Of a DNA stretch of 64,000 nucleotides, positions 28,795 through 38,465 are shown one piece after another. Location: NCBI RefSeq assembly GCF_002797395.1, contig NZ_KZ454943.1, positions 4,330,253 to 4,394,252 on the forward strand. The letters run 5' to 3'. The notes below the pieces were generated by a model. That model ran no database searches and was not told the DNA's origin. It saw nothing but the letters and a program-made list of their open reading frames with translations. This DNA is from Bacillus solitudinis (GTDB lineage Bacteria; Bacillota; Bacilli; Bacillales; Bacillaceae_D). Made by a program: the position numbers and the translations under genes. How positions within the stretch are numbered: position 1 is the first letter of the stretch; every line of letters begins with the position of its first letter.

Positions 28795-28837
28795 TTAAAT
28801 AAAAGAAGAACCTATTATATGTAAAGGAGGCGATAGA

Positions 28838-30001
28838 ATGCAAAACTTTGTATTTCAAAATGCGACAAAAATCATTTTTGGTCAAGAAACTGAGCAGTTA
28901 GTTGGAGAAGAATCCGTTCAGTATGGAAGTAAAATCCTTCTGCATTATGGTGGAGGAAGTATTAAAGAAAGTGGTCTATATGAAAGAGTCGTTGATTCAT
29001 TACATAACCAAGGAATTGAAATTATAGAGTTAGGTGGGGTTAAGCCCAATCCGCGTGTAAGTCTTGTTAGGGAAGGGGTGGCCCTTTGTAAGCAACATAA
29101 CGTTGAATTTATTCTTGCTGTTGGCGGAGGTAGTGTAATCGATTCAGCAAAGGCAATTGCTGCAGGGGTTCATTATGAAGGGGATGTGTGGGACTTCTTT
29201 GAAGGAAAAAGCCCCGTTACGGATTGTTTACCAATCGGTGTAATTTTAACAATACCTGCTGCAGGTAGTGAAAGTAGCGGAGGAACGGTCATCACGAATG
29301 AAGATGGTTTATATAAACGAGCCGTAGGACACGAATTAATGAGACCTATGTTCGCAATTTTAAATCCAGTGCTTACATACACATTGCCAGTGTATCAAAC
29401 AGCTTGCGGAATAACTGATATGATTGCTCATATATTGGAACGATATTTCACTAATGAAAAAAATGTTGACCTTACCGATCGCCTATGTGAGGCAACTTTA
29501 AAAACAATCATTAAAAATGCTCATACAGTCATTTCAGACCCGACGAACTATGAAGCGAGAGCAGAAATTATGTGGGCTGGTACCCTTGCTCATAACGATC
29601 TATTAGGAACAGGAAGAATTGGGGATTGGGGGAGCCATGATATTGAACATGAAATAAGTGGTATATATGATATTACTCATGGTGCTGGTCTAGCGATTAT
29701 TTTTCCCGCATGGATGAAATATGTTTATAAACATGATGTTAATCGATTTGTACAATTTGCGAACCGAGTTTGGGATGTGGAAATTGATTTGAATCATTTA
29801 GAAAAAACAGCCCTTGAAGGAATTAAGAAAACAGAACAGTTCTTCCAATCAATTGGGATGCCTATAACGTTATCTGAAGCAAATATTGATGAAACGCATT
29901 TCGAGGAAATGGCTAGAAAAGCGACAGAAAGAAGTCCTTTAGGAAATTTTATTAAATTAAAGAAATCTGATGTTTTCGAAATTTATAAGTTAGCTAAATA
30001 A
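28838..30001 (+). CDS. Iron-containing NAD(P)H-dependent alcohol (butanol) dehydrogenase
   Basis: This 387-residue cytoplasmic enzyme matches B. subtilis YugJ/YugK in length (about 387-389) and motifs. The nucleotide-binding GGGSVIDSAKAIAAG lies near residue 95; TIPAAGSESSGGTVITN and GITDMIAHILERYF carry metal-ligand Asp and His residues, and DITHGAGLAIIFPAWM carries the later ligand His. It reduces aldehydes or butyraldehyde-like compounds during oxygen-limited growth, or detoxifies aldehydes. ATG at 28838 follows AAAGGAGG. The 90-base upstream palindrome suggests redox or catabolite control. Confidence 0.93.
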   Translation: MQNFVFQNATKIIFGQETEQLVGEESVQYGSKILLHYGGGSIKESGLYERVVDSLHNQGIEIIELGGVKPNPRVSLVREGVALCKQHNVEFILAVGGGSVIDSAKAIAAGVHYEGDVWDFFEGKSPVTDCLPIGVILTIPAAGSESSGGTVITNEDGLYKRAVGHELMRPMFAILNPVLTYTLPVYQTACGITDMIAHILERYFTNEKNVDLTDRLCEATLKTIIKNAHTVISDPTNYEARAEIMWAGTLAHNDLLGTGRIGDWGSHDIEHEISGIYDITHGAGLAIIFPAWMKYVYKHDVNRFVQFANRVWDVEIDLNHLEKTALEGIKKTEQFFQSIGMPITLSEANIDETHFEEMARKATERSPLGNFIKLKKSDVFEIYKLAK

Positions 30002-30125
30002 GAAGTAGCGCCTCCACTACAGTATGTGTGCGAGGCTTTATATTAAATTATTAATTAAATATAGGTAAACATTTAGATGAAAATAAGGTAATATATATAT
30101 ATTGCAATTGAAATCAAGAATTATA

Positions 30126-30200
30126 TTGGCAAAACTTTCGAAAGGGAGTGACGCAAAGCTACGGGCCTAAATCTATGACACGGCCGCCGGGTTGCCGAAT
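30126..30200 (+). promoter_or_regulatory. Cyclic-di-GMP-I (GEMM) riboswitch
   Basis: The aptamer core is intact: GGCAAAAC opens P1 and its 3' partner is GGGTTGCC. The P2 hairpin carries the GAAA tetraloop (TTTCGAAAG). The conserved joining sequences GACGCAAAGC and GGCCTAAA follow, then the second hairpin closing in CGGCCGCCGGG. All match the GEMM-I consensus in order and spacing. A terminator follows at 30206. It should regulate the GGDEF-EAL-kinase gene at 30262. Confidence 0.93.
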
Positions 30201-30205
30201 GTTCT

Positions 30206-30240
30206 AAAAGAAACCTTTGGCATATAAGGTTTCTTTTTTT
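30206..30240 (+). terminator. Riboswitch expression-platform terminator
   Basis: AAAAGAAACCTT and AAGGTTTCTTTT form a 12-bp stem followed by more T residues. The P1 3' strand GGGTT could alternatively pair with AACCT in the terminator's 5' arm, which would make ligand binding free the terminator (OFF switch). The direction is inferred. Confidence 0.85.
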
Positions 30241-30261
30241 ATGTAAATGAGGTAAAATTAC

Positions 30262-33200
30262 TTGATTGAATCAAATTGGCTGAATTTTCCATGTTCTAAA
30301 AAAGGATTATATCATTGTAAAGATGGTGATTTAATGAAAACAGAAGTGATTGGGGAGACCAATAAATCAAACCGGTCAATGATTTATAAAAAAACTAACC
30401 GGAGTCATCATAAGGAGCTAGAGAAACAATTTTATTCCTTGTTTGAGCATAACCCACACAGTGTATTTTCACTAGATTCTAATGGTCATGTGACGAGTTT
30501 TAATCAAAATTGTCTTACTTTAACAGGTTTTACCGAAGAAGAACTTTCTAAGTTTGAATATGTTATTGAATTAGTCATATCAAATCAACAGGAAACGGTG
30601 AAAGTTTTTTTAGAAAAAGTAAAGCAAGGAGAACCTCAAAACTTCCGAACCGATATCGTACATAAAGATGGAAACCTTGTCCATGTTAACCTAACGTTAG
30701 TTCCGAGTTTTGACGATGAAAATATTATCGGAATATTCGGTATTTGCGAAAATATTACAAAACTTGTTGAAACAGAGCGTGCTCTAGAGAAGCTAGCATT
30801 CTATGATCCACTCACAGGGTTACCAAATCAATCGATGCTTATGACAAAATTTTCAAATGAACTTCGCGAGATGAAAGAAAATCACCAACAGATGTCTGCA
30901 TTATTTATCGATCTTGACCGCTTTAAAGGAATTAACGATACCCTTGGTCATAACGTTGGGGATCTATTATTATTAGAGGTCACAAAACGTTTAAAATCAA
31001 TCATTAAACACATCGATGTTCTAGCTAGACAAAGTGGAGATGAATTTATTATTCTGTTAAAGAATTCAGATAGGACAATTGCGACTAATGTTGCTAATCG
31101 AATAGTAAATATATTTTCCAAGCCTATTTTCATCGAACATTATAGTTTATTTACCACGCCGAGTATAGGAATCAGTTTGTTTCCTGAAGATGGTGAGTCG
31201 ATGGAAGCTTTAATCAAGCATGCTGAGTTTGCGATGTATCAAACAAAAAAAGCTGGGAAAAGGAATTTTTCTTTTTATTCATCAGTTGACCATAATTTAA
31301 AAATGAACCCATTCAAAATGGAAATGGACCTCCATCAAGCATTAGAACGGCAAGAATTAGTTTTGCACTATCAGCCTAAAGTTAACTTAGTTACAGGGAA
31401 CCTTGTCGGGGTAGAAGCATTAATTCGTTGGGATTCATTTCAATTTGGTCAGGTTTTGCCAAATGATTTTATTCCAATGGCTGAAGAGACAGGTTTAATT
31501 ATTTCCATTGGAGAATGGGCGTTAAGAGAGGCTTGTCAGCAAAATAAAGCGTGGCAGCAAGAGGGATTTTATACAGTTGTCTCCGTTAATATTTCCCCAC
31601 ATCAGTTTGTTGAAGAGGATTTAGTACAAATGATTTCAAATGTCCTTGAAGATACAAAGCTAGAACCTCATTATTTAGAAATTGAAATTTCCGAAAGCAT
31701 GACCGGTGATAAAGAGCGGACCATTTCCATTTTGCAAAAGCTTAAACAATTAGGAATACTGATTAGTATTGATGACTTTGGAAAAGGGAATAGTTCATTA
31801 AATGATTTAAAACAACTTCCTGTTGATTCGTTAAAAATTGACCAATCCTTCGTAAACGGACTTGCTCGCAATCCAAATGACGAGGCGTTAGTAAAATCGA
31901 TTATTTCACTCGCCCATCACTTTCGTTTAAGTGTAGTAGCTGAGGGTATTGAGACTAAGGAGCAACTTAGATTTTTACAACAACATTTATGTGTGGAGGG
32001 GCAGGGCTTCTTTTTTAGTAAACCACTACCCGGCACAAAGTTGTTAGAGCAAATTGAAGAGGTTCAAAAGGTTGTTGCAGAAAATGGAATTTCTCAAGAT
32101 GATAATGAACAAATCTGGGTCGAAAAACTTTTGCAACAAGCCAAAAATGAACTAAATCAAACGGTCCGTCTCCAACAAGGAATGATCTTTAAATTTAAAA
32201 AAGTAAACGAGCGATTTATCCATACACTTTGTGATGGTGAGCTAATGTATCGTTTAGGTTTTGTACAAGAGGATGTGGTTGGAAAGGAATTACATGAAAG
32301 CCTTTCTGTGGACTTATTTGAAGAAAAATTAATTTATTATCAACAGGCATGGGATGGGGCCGAGAACGTTACATATGAGGGTGAAATTAATGGGATTTGT
32401 TTTGTTATAGCACTTCGTCCGATAAAACGCGGTGGTGAGGTTGTAGAAGTGATAGGGTCTTGTGTTGACATTACCGATCGTAAAAAAACTGAAAAAGCTT
32501 TGATTGAAAGTGAAATCAAGTACCGTTTGATTGCTGAAAACATGACAGATATTATTATTCTTTTTGATACGCTTGGGAATAGTGTCTATGTTTCTCCTTC
32601 CTACGGGTCTGTTTTAGGATTGCCTAAAACAAACACTGAAAAAATAAGTATTTTGCAGCGAATTCATACTGAAGATATTAGCCATGTTGAAGACCAATTC
32701 CAACACATCATTGAAAACCAAGAATCAGCTGAAATTGAATTCCGTTTCATTCATTCGTCTGGAGAGGAAAGATTGATAGAATGTGTTGGTACACCTGTGA
32801 TAGCAGATAACGGAAAGGTAAAGCATGTTATGGTGGTTGGACGAGATATTACTGAAAAACGAGCGTCCGAGGAACGATTGTGGCAAACGGAGAAACTGTC
32901 GTTAGTTGGGGAACTTGCTGCAGGTGTTGCACACGAAATCAGAAATCCAATTACCTCAATTAAAGGGTTTATTCAATTAATTCAACAAGGTCAAGTTAAG
33001 GATGAGTATTTTGATATTATTTTGCCGGAATTTACGCGCGTGGAAAGTATAATTAAGGAATTTCTATCTCTTGCTAAACCACAAGAGATAAAACTTAACG
33101 AAGTGTTTATGACTCAGTTATTAGGTGAAGTAGAAACGTTGTTAGAATCGGAAGCACATCTGAGAAATGTTCAGTTTGTTCAGTCAATTGACAATGAATT

Positions 33201-33546
33201 ACCTGCCATAATGTGTGACCAAAATCAAATAAAACAAGTGTTGATAAATATAGTGAAAAATAGCATTGATGCCTTACCTTCAGGAGGAATTATTGCCTTC
33301 AAACTTTACAAAGAAGGGAAGTACTTGGTGATTGAAATTAGTGATAATGGGATTGGTATTAGTCCGGAGCGCATGCGAAGACTCGGAGAACCATTTTATA
33401 GTAATAAGGAAAAAGGGACGGGGTTAGGTTTAATGCTTTGCTACAGGATTGTCCGCAAACATCATGGGAAAATGAAGATAGAGAGTCAAGAGCATAAAGG
33501 AACATCAGTAACGATTCGTTTACCATTTTATGTACAAGTGATATAG
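30262..33546 (+). CDS. PAS-GGDEF-EAL-PAS-PAS-histidine kinase hybrid
   Basis: This 1094-residue cytoplasmic protein has, in order: PAS (about 52-170); GGDEF (177-340) with SGDEF at 258-262; EAL (357-610) with Glu385-Ala-Leu, Asp504-Asp505-Phe-Gly and AEGIET; a PAS-like linker (640-750); PAS (755-880); HisKA with phospho-accepting His891 in VAHEIRNP; and HATPase_c with Asn1000 (KNSIDALP), SDNGIGIS and KGTGLGL. It should make or degrade cyclic-di-GMP and also autophosphorylate; the kinase part resembles sporulation kinases. The inhibitory RxxD site is degenerate (KHID). No membrane segment or receiver domain is present. Start: TTG at 30262 has GAGGT upstream; ATG at 30334 is the alternative. 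It lies behind the cyclic-di-GMP riboswitch. Confidence 0.92.
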   Translation: MIESNWLNFPCSKKGLYHCKDGDLMKTEVIGETNKSNRSMIYKKTNRSHHKELEKQFYSLFEHNPHSVFSLDSNGHVTSFNQNCLTLTGFTEEELSKFEYVIELVISNQQETVKVFLEKVKQGEPQNFRTDIVHKDGNLVHVNLTLVPSFDDENIIGIFGICENITKLVETERALEKLAFYDPLTGLPNQSMLMTKFSNELREMKENHQQMSALFIDLDRFKGINDTLGHNVGDLLLLEVTKRLKSIIKHIDVLARQSGDEFIILLKNSDRTIATNVANRIVNIFSKPIFIEHYSLFTTPSIGISLFPEDGESMEALIKHAEFAMYQTKKAGKRNFSFYSSVDHNLKMNPFKMEMDLHQALERQELVLHYQPKVNLVTGNLVGVEALIRWDSFQFGQVLPNDFIPMAEETGLIISIGEWALREACQQNKAWQQEGFYTVVSVNISPHQFVEEDLVQMISNVLEDTKLEPHYLEIEISESMTGDKERTISILQKLKQLGILISIDDFGKGNSSLNDLKQLPVDSLKIDQSFVNGLARNPNDEALVKSIISLAHHFRLSVVAEGIETKEQLRFLQQHLCVEGQGFFFSKPLPGTKLLEQIEEVQKVVAENGISQDDNEQIWVEKLLQQAKNELNQTVRLQQGMIFKFKKVNERFIHTLCDGELMYRLGFVQEDVVGKELHESLSVDLFEEKLIYYQQAWDGAENVTYEGEINGICFVIALRPIKRGGEVVEVIGSCVDITDRKKTEKALIESEIKYRLIAENMTDIIILFDTLGNSVYVSPSYGSVLGLPKTNTEKISILQRIHTEDISHVEDQFQHIIENQESAEIEFRFIHSSGEERLIECVGTPVIADNGKVKHVMVVGRDITEKRASEERLWQTEKLSLVGELAAGVAHEIRNPITSIKGFIQLIQQGQVKDEYFDIILPEFTRVESIIKEFLSLAKPQEIKLNEVFMTQLLGEVETLLESEAHLRNVQFVQSIDNELPAIMCDQNQIKQVLINIVKNSIDALPSGGIIAFKLYKEGKYLVIEISDNGIGISPERMRRLGEPFYSNKEKGTGLGLMLCYRIVRKHHGKMKIESQEHKGTSVTIRLPFYVQVI

Positions 33547-33557
33547 CTCAAGATCTG

Positions 33558-33606
33558 GGTTGTCTCAAAAGGTAAAACAACCTTTTGGGACGACTCTTTA
33601 TTTTTG
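33558..33606 (+). terminator. Intrinsic terminator after the hybrid kinase gene
   Basis: GTTGTCTCAAAAGGT pairs with ACCTTTTGGGACGAC (G-U pairs included), followed by TTTATTTTTGTT. Confidence 0.85.
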
Positions 33607-33662
33607 TTAAAATCAAAATTTCAAGTGTGCGGTATTTGTCTTACAGTGTAAGGGGGTCTAAA

Positions 33663-34847
33663 ATGGTTCGATTTTCCATGTTTTATTTTGTTTTATATTC
33701 ATCGTTTGCTGCGATTTTTATGTTTGTTCCGCTATATCTACAAGCGCAAGGACTTACGAAGGATGAGATAGGTTTTATTATGGCGATGGGTTCGGTTATC
33801 GCAGTTTTTGGTCAGCCAATTTGGGGCTACGCAAGTGATAAGGTTCAATCGACGAGATTTGTACTTCTACTTGTAATGGTCTGTGCTTTATTATCAAGTT
33901 TCTTCCTATTTTCAGTTCATACATATCTTTCCTTAGTATTACTTTTTACACTATTTATGTTTTTTATGACGTCGTGTGGACCGTTGACTGATAGTATGGC
34001 GATGCAATTTGCTCTGAAGAATAACAAGAATTATGGACTTATGCGTGCATTTGGTTCGATTGGTGTCGGAACTTCAGCGCTTTTTTTAGGAATACTAATT
34101 GGGGGCGTGGGGATTAATTATCTTGGTTGGATATATGCTGCCATTATGATTGCTGCGATACCCTTGGTATTTTTTGTTCGTGAAAGTGGACGCGAGAAAC
34201 GTGATGCTTCAAAACCACGACTTTCTTTACATTCTATAAAAACCTTGCTTAGAAATAAACAATATATATCGATACTTCTCGTTAGCATGATTATCTTTAC
34301 TCCCCACAAAATGAATGATAGTTTGTTTACCATTTATTTAGCTGATTTAGGAGCAAACGAACAACAAATTGGATTGTCTTGGATGCTAGCAACCTTTTCG
34401 TCTGTTCCGTTATTTTCGTTAACAGGAGTCTTACTAAAACGTTACTCCGAGCTAGTATTAATGCTGGTCGCTTCTTGTTTATTCTCAGTAAGATGGTTTC
34501 TCTATGGCTTTTGGGACCAGCCAGAAGTTTTGACCTTTTTACAGCTGATGCAAGGCGTAACCTTTCCGCTATTTTTTGTTGCAGTATTTCATTATGTGAC
34601 CCAACTAATTCCACGTGAGTTTGTTGCAACAGGACAGATGCTGTTTATTGCTGCAACGATAGGACTTGGAGGATTAATTGGAAATGCGGGTGGGGGCTGG
34701 TTTATGGAATTTGTTTCTCCACAAGCGACGTATCAATTTGCAGGTATGCTAAGTATGATTGGTGCGCTCTTAATAGGCTTAACCTTGATTAGAAGGGAGA
34801 GCCAGGACCGAGGTCCTTCAGCTCCTACCACCAAAAATCACTCTTAG
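33663..34847 (+). CDS. Major facilitator superfamily transporter (MFS_1-like)
   Basis: This 394-residue protein has 12 predicted helices and the MFS signature between helices 2 and 3 (GQPIWGYASDKVQSTR). The N-terminal VPLYLQAQGLTKDEIGFIM segment is typical of the LacY-like/MFS_1-like branch (B. subtilis YwbF type), often sugar or nucleoside exporters or importers. ATG at 33663 follows TAAGGGGG; the frame reads back to 33585 without a ribosome site. It has no operon partner, so substrate is unknown. Confidence 0.88.
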   Translation: MVRFSMFYFVLYSSFAAIFMFVPLYLQAQGLTKDEIGFIMAMGSVIAVFGQPIWGYASDKVQSTRFVLLLVMVCALLSSFFLFSVHTYLSLVLLFTLFMFFMTSCGPLTDSMAMQFALKNNKNYGLMRAFGSIGVGTSALFLGILIGGVGINYLGWIYAAIMIAAIPLVFFVRESGREKRDASKPRLSLHSIKTLLRNKQYISILLVSMIIFTPHKMNDSLFTIYLADLGANEQQIGLSWMLATFSSVPLFSLTGVLLKRYSELVLMLVASCLFSVRWFLYGFWDQPEVLTFLQLMQGVTFPLFFVAVFHYVTQLIPREFVATGQMLFIAATIGLGGLIGNAGGGWFMEFVSPQATYQFAGMLSMIGALLIGLTLIRRESQDRGPSAPTTKNHS

Positions 34848-34860
34848 GAAAGGAGAGGGA

Positions 34861-35868
34861 TTATAGTTCGCTTACGATTTCAAAGGAGCGTAAACGGGCT
34901 TTATGGTCATAGATTTGACCATTTATAATTATCTCGTCAACGTTTGTTTTCTTTAAAAATGCTTCTAGTTCCGTTTTTACTGTATCTGGACTTCCAACCA
35001 TCGCTGAAGTTAATTTACTTTGCAAAGCAATTTTTTCTGACGAGCTCCACACGTCATCCATACTGTCCACTGGAGGCTTAAGTGGTGAAGGATTGTTTCG
35101 AACTAAATTCAAAAATTGCTGTTGCATGGATGTAGAGAGCCATTGAGCTTCATTGTCTGTATCCGCTGCTATAACATTAACTGCCGCAATAGCATAAGGC
35201 TTTTCAAGAACTTCAGAAGGATTGAAGTTTGCATAGTAAAGTTCTAATGCTTTCATCGTGTTTTCTGGGGCGAAATGATTGGCAAACGCAAAGGGTAGAC
35301 CAAGCTGGGCGGCAAGTTGCGCACTAAATCCACTCGACCCGAGAAGCCAAATCGGAATAGATAATCCTTCTCCAGGGATTGACCGTACATAAACTGGCTC
35401 ATCATTAAGAGAGGGATTAAAGTAGGCACGTAACTCTGCTAATTGTTCAGGGAAATTATGGCTATCACTTCGACGATCTCGTCTTAAAGCGAAGGCTGTA
35501 CGGTGATCCGTCCCAGGAGCTCGCCCTAGACCAAGATCAATCCGCCCTGGGAATAGAGATTCAAGGGTACCAAATTGTTCGGCAATGACAAGAGGTGCAT
35601 GATTTGGAAGCATAATACCTCCGGAACCAACTCGAATGGTGGATGTTCCAGCAGCAATATGACCGATAATTATCGAGGTTGCCGAGCTGGCAATTCCTGG
35701 CATATTATGATGTTCAGCAAACCAATAGCGGTTATATCCCCATTTTTCTGCATGTTGTGCTAAGTCAAGACTGTTTTTAAACGAATCAGTTGGCGTACTT
35801 CCTTCAATAATTGGCGCTAAATCTAGAACCGATTTTTTTACATTTCGTAAACCTTTTTCAATAGACAT
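34861..35868 (-). CDS. LLM-class flavin-dependent oxidoreductase (luciferase-like)
   Basis: This 335-residue protein has the luciferase-like monooxygenase fold. [18 protein letters not shown] and [19 protein letters not shown] are the classic signatures of the MsnO8/YvbT subgroup, and GRAPGTD follows as in most members. It would use reduced flavin (FMNH2 or F420-like) to oxygenate or oxidise an unknown substrate. ATG at 35868 with AGAGG at 8-base spacing is preferred over reading from 35949. It ends 14 bases from the stop of the opposing MFS gene. Confidence 0.9.
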   Translation of the reverse strand: MSIEKGLRNVKKSVLDLAPIIEGSTPTDSFKNSLDLAQHAEKWGYNRYWFAEHHNMPGIASSATSIIIGHIAAGTSTIRVGSGGIMLPNHAPLVIAEQFGTLESLFPGRIDLGLGRAPGTDHRTAFALRRDRRSDSHNFPEQLAELRAYFNPSLNDEPVYVRSIPGEGLSIPIWLLGSSGFSAQLAAQLGLPFAFANHFAPENTMKALELYYANFNPSEVLEKPYAIAAVNVIAADTDNEAQWLSTSMQQQFLNLVRNNPSPLKPPVDSMDDVWSSSEKIALQSKLTSAMVGSPDTVKTELEAFLKKTNVDEIIINGQIYDHKARLRSFEIVSEL

Positions 35869-35938
35869 CTGTTCATCCTCTTTCTTTTTAAGATTTGTCT
35901 CTCCATTTCTTATACTAGTTTTGAGAGTAGAGATTTGA

Positions 35939-36976
35939 TTATGCAGCATACCCCCGATCCTTTTTCCTGAAATACCAAGTTAAACAAGGGGGAACGACGA
36001 GTAATATTACGAGAATACGAGACAATTGTAGCGCACTAACAACGGCTGGGTCTGCTCCTACAATGGACGCAGTTAACACCATCTCGATTAAGCCTCCTGG
36101 TGCAACGCTAAGCATTGCCGTTGCAAGAGACAAGGACGTAAATTGAGCAAGTAAAAAACCAAACAAAAAGGAAAGGGAAATGAGAATAACGGAGATACAG
36201 AAGTAGATAAAACCGTATTTCCCACCAGCCTTCATATCGGAAAATGAAATGTTTTTCCCAAGGGCGATTCCGACACAAAGTTGCCCAATCACCAATAAGG
36301 ACTCTGGTACGCTCGCTAAAGAAAGATTCATCTGTAATAAGGCAGTTACGGCAAGTGGACCGATAACATAGCCCGCTGGCACTCGGTTTCGAATGAATAA
36401 GCCAGCGAGAAGTGGTAGGACAAACCATAGATAACTCGAACGAGTAGCTGTGATGGGCGTAGTTGTATAACTAGTTTCAGCAGGAGAACTAAAGAAAAAG
36501 AGCATAATTGCTGGAATTGAAAAAAGAACAGTGATAAGTCGTATTGTTTGAAATATAACAACATAGGAAGACTTCGCATGAAGAGCCTCACTTGCAATAA
36601 CCATTTCGGTTAATCCGCCTGGTATAGAACCAAATACACTTGTAACAGGATCGACGTTAATCCATTTTGTGACCAATATACTTATAAAAACACTTGATAA
36701 AATCATTAAAAATGTAACAAGTAAAAAAGGAATAAGATAAGATGAAAGTGTTAGAAATGTTCCCGTTGTGAAATATAAGCCAAAATAAATACCTAGAACA
36801 ATCAGTCCACTATTTTTAAATTTATCTGGCCAATGAGATGCCCTCTTTGTCAGCCCTTGCCATATCATTACAAAGGCCATCGGACCTAACATCCACGGCA
36901 AAGGTAAATTTAAAACACTAAAAACCAAACCACCAATACAACCAACGAGTAATGTCTCAGCTATTCGAAGTTTCAT
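35939..36976 (-). CDS. AbrB-duplication membrane protein (ammonia monooxygenase-like annotation)
   Basis: This 345-residue integral membrane protein has about ten helices in two related halves; [16 protein letters not shown] and [18 protein letters not shown] are the repeated PGG(L)xEM motifs. It is the COG3180 family, commonly mislabelled as transcriptional regulator or ammonia monooxygenase; its role is unknown, likely transport. ATG at 36976 follows AAGGAG. It lies upstream of and on the same strand as the LLM oxidoreductase, 70 bases apart, so the two may be cotranscribed. Confidence 0.85.
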   Translation of the reverse strand: MKLRIAETLLVGCIGGLVFSVLNLPLPWMLGPMAFVMIWQGLTKRASHWPDKFKNSGLIVLGIYFGLYFTTGTFLTLSSYLIPFLLVTFLMILSSVFISILVTKWINVDPVTSVFGSIPGGLTEMVIASEALHAKSSYVVIFQTIRLITVLFSIPAIMLFFFSSPAETSYTTTPITATRSSYLWFVLPLLAGLFIRNRVPAGYVIGPLAVTALLQMNLSLASVPESLLVIGQLCVGIALGKNISFSDMKAGGKYGFIYFCISVILISLSFLFGFLLAQFTSLSLATAMLSVAPGGLIEMVLTASIVGADPAVVSALQLSRILVILLVVPPCLTWYFRKKDRGYAA

Positions 36977-37248
36977 AGAAAGACTCCTTTTTAAGTAAAT
37001 CATGTCTACTTAAGATTTACATTTTAATACATGTCTTGCAACGATAATGAACTAGCTGGGGGTTTAATGCTAAATTAAATTGAAATTGAAAACTCAAAGA
37101 ATCTCTAATAGTTCAACTAAAGGATTAATGATATTTCAAACAGGGTAAAAGATAATTAAGAAAGTATCCATTTGAAACTCCTATAACTTAACTGTAACAT
37201 TTTCAAAAATAATTGAAGAGGAATTCTTTTCACAAGGTTGGTGATTAA

Positions 37249-37623
37249 ATGTACTCGACAAATAAGGAAATTAAAATTGGTGATTGGATTAAAGGAATGA
37301 CAGATCAAGATAAGTTGGTGCACGGGTATGTTGAGAATATTGATAAACGGCGCCAGACAATTCACTCTAGAGTCATTGCTTCAGATAATAAAAAAATGGT
37401 GGGTGAAATAGCCTCCATTTCAATGTACCGAACCGTGAAACTTACATTGCCATCTAAGTTAAGGGAAGAAGAATTATTGAATTTTATTGATATATCACTT
37501 TCTACGCGAGATTTTGAGTGGTTTACTGAATTAACGAATAAGCTGTTTCAAATTAAATATCATCCGGTTACGAAAAAGCAAACAAAAGCAAGCCACGATA
37601 TAAAAGTAAATGAAGAAATTTAA
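37249..37623 (+). CDS. IDEAL-domain protein
   Basis: This 124-residue protein has an N-terminal beta-rich part (IKIGDWIKGMTDQDKLVHGYV) and a C-terminal IDEAL motif region (EELLNFIDISLSTRDFEWF, then a TELTNKL helix; about residues 74-107). IDEAL domains are short helical interaction modules found in several Bacillus regulatory proteins. The N-terminal part is not recognised. ATG at 37249 follows AAGGTTGG. Function is unknown; an adaptor role is inferred from the motif. Confidence 0.7.
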   Translation: MYSTNKEIKIGDWIKGMTDQDKLVHGYVENIDKRRQTIHSRVIASDNKKMVGEIASISMYRTVKLTLPSKLREEELLNFIDISLSTRDFEWFTELTNKLFQIKYHPVTKKQTKASHDIKVNEEI

Positions 37624-37745
37624 ACGAAACATTTTGAATCTTGTGAATTAAAGGGAACAAATCTTTCTGTCTGTTAATTGTTTTTGTTAAATTTCCGAGA
37701 AGTGCTATAATGAACTGAATAAAAATTGTTATTCTTGGAGGCTTT

Positions 37746-38222
37746 ATGTTAACGTTTGAACAAAAACTTACAATTGCAGAATCATTTCCCGAATTAGAAC
37801 GAAAGAATGTCTCTCTTAATCGGGTCAATTTTCACTTTGAAGAAAGTACAAGTGATAAGAAAAATGTGGTTTACCATCTTCACCCAAATGGAAACGGTTA
37901 CGTCTATGCAGAAAAACTTAGTGGCTATAAATCCGATTCAAAAGGAATGGTAAACATTCGTGATTTCTCTGAAAATGAGCTTCGTACCATTATTACTCAA
38001 GCAATTGAGTCACTGGAGCAAGAGGATGAATCAGAGACAAACTCCGAATTGGAGGACTCAATTGAAGAGAATTGGGTTAATAGGGAGAAACATACTTTAA
38101 CGTTAATTAGGGAAGAAGAGATGTGGAACGTTTATGCAGGAAACATGCTTGATGGCACATTTCCATCATATAATGAAGCAAAGCAGTATTTGGATGAAGA
38201 AGGCTTTAAACGAATCGATTAG
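37746..38222 (+). CDS. Conserved-looking acidic protein of unknown function
   Basis: This 158-residue soluble protein is not recognised. Residues 1-80 contain alternating strands (VVYHLHPNGNGYVYAEKL), residues 88-108 form a Glu/Ser-rich linker, and residues 110-158 form a second strand-rich part with TLTLIREEEMWNVYAGNML. It may consist of two related small domains. ATG at 37746 follows TTGGAGG at ideal spacing, and a strong terminator follows the stop, so it is very likely expressed. Confidence 0.7.
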   Translation: MLTFEQKLTIAESFPELERKNVSLNRVNFHFEESTSDKKNVVYHLHPNGNGYVYAEKLSGYKSDSKGMVNIRDFSENELRTIITQAIESLEQEDESETNSELEDSIEENWVNREKHTLTLIREEEMWNVYAGNMLDGTFPSYNEAKQYLDEEGFKRID

Positions 38223-38252
38223 ATTGTCCTATTGTTTTTGTAAGATTGATGA

Positions 38253-38297
38253 GGGATATCCAAAAGGTAACTATGCCTTTTGAGATATCCCTTTTTT
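38253..38297 (+). terminator. Intrinsic terminator
   Basis: GGGATATC(c)AAAAGG pairs with CCTTTT(ga)GATATCCC, followed by TTTTTT. Confidence 0.9.
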
Positions 38298-38465
38298 AAC
38301 TTCTCTAAAGTGTGTAACCGTTTATATTATAAAAGGGAAATAAACGAAAAATTTGTTGGTTCACTCCTTGTGAGAGAGCTCATTTACAAGATGTACCAAG
38401 AATTTAAACTAACCTAGAAGGATAAGTTAAGTAGGTACCACTACCACTATTCTAGGAGGGTTTTT

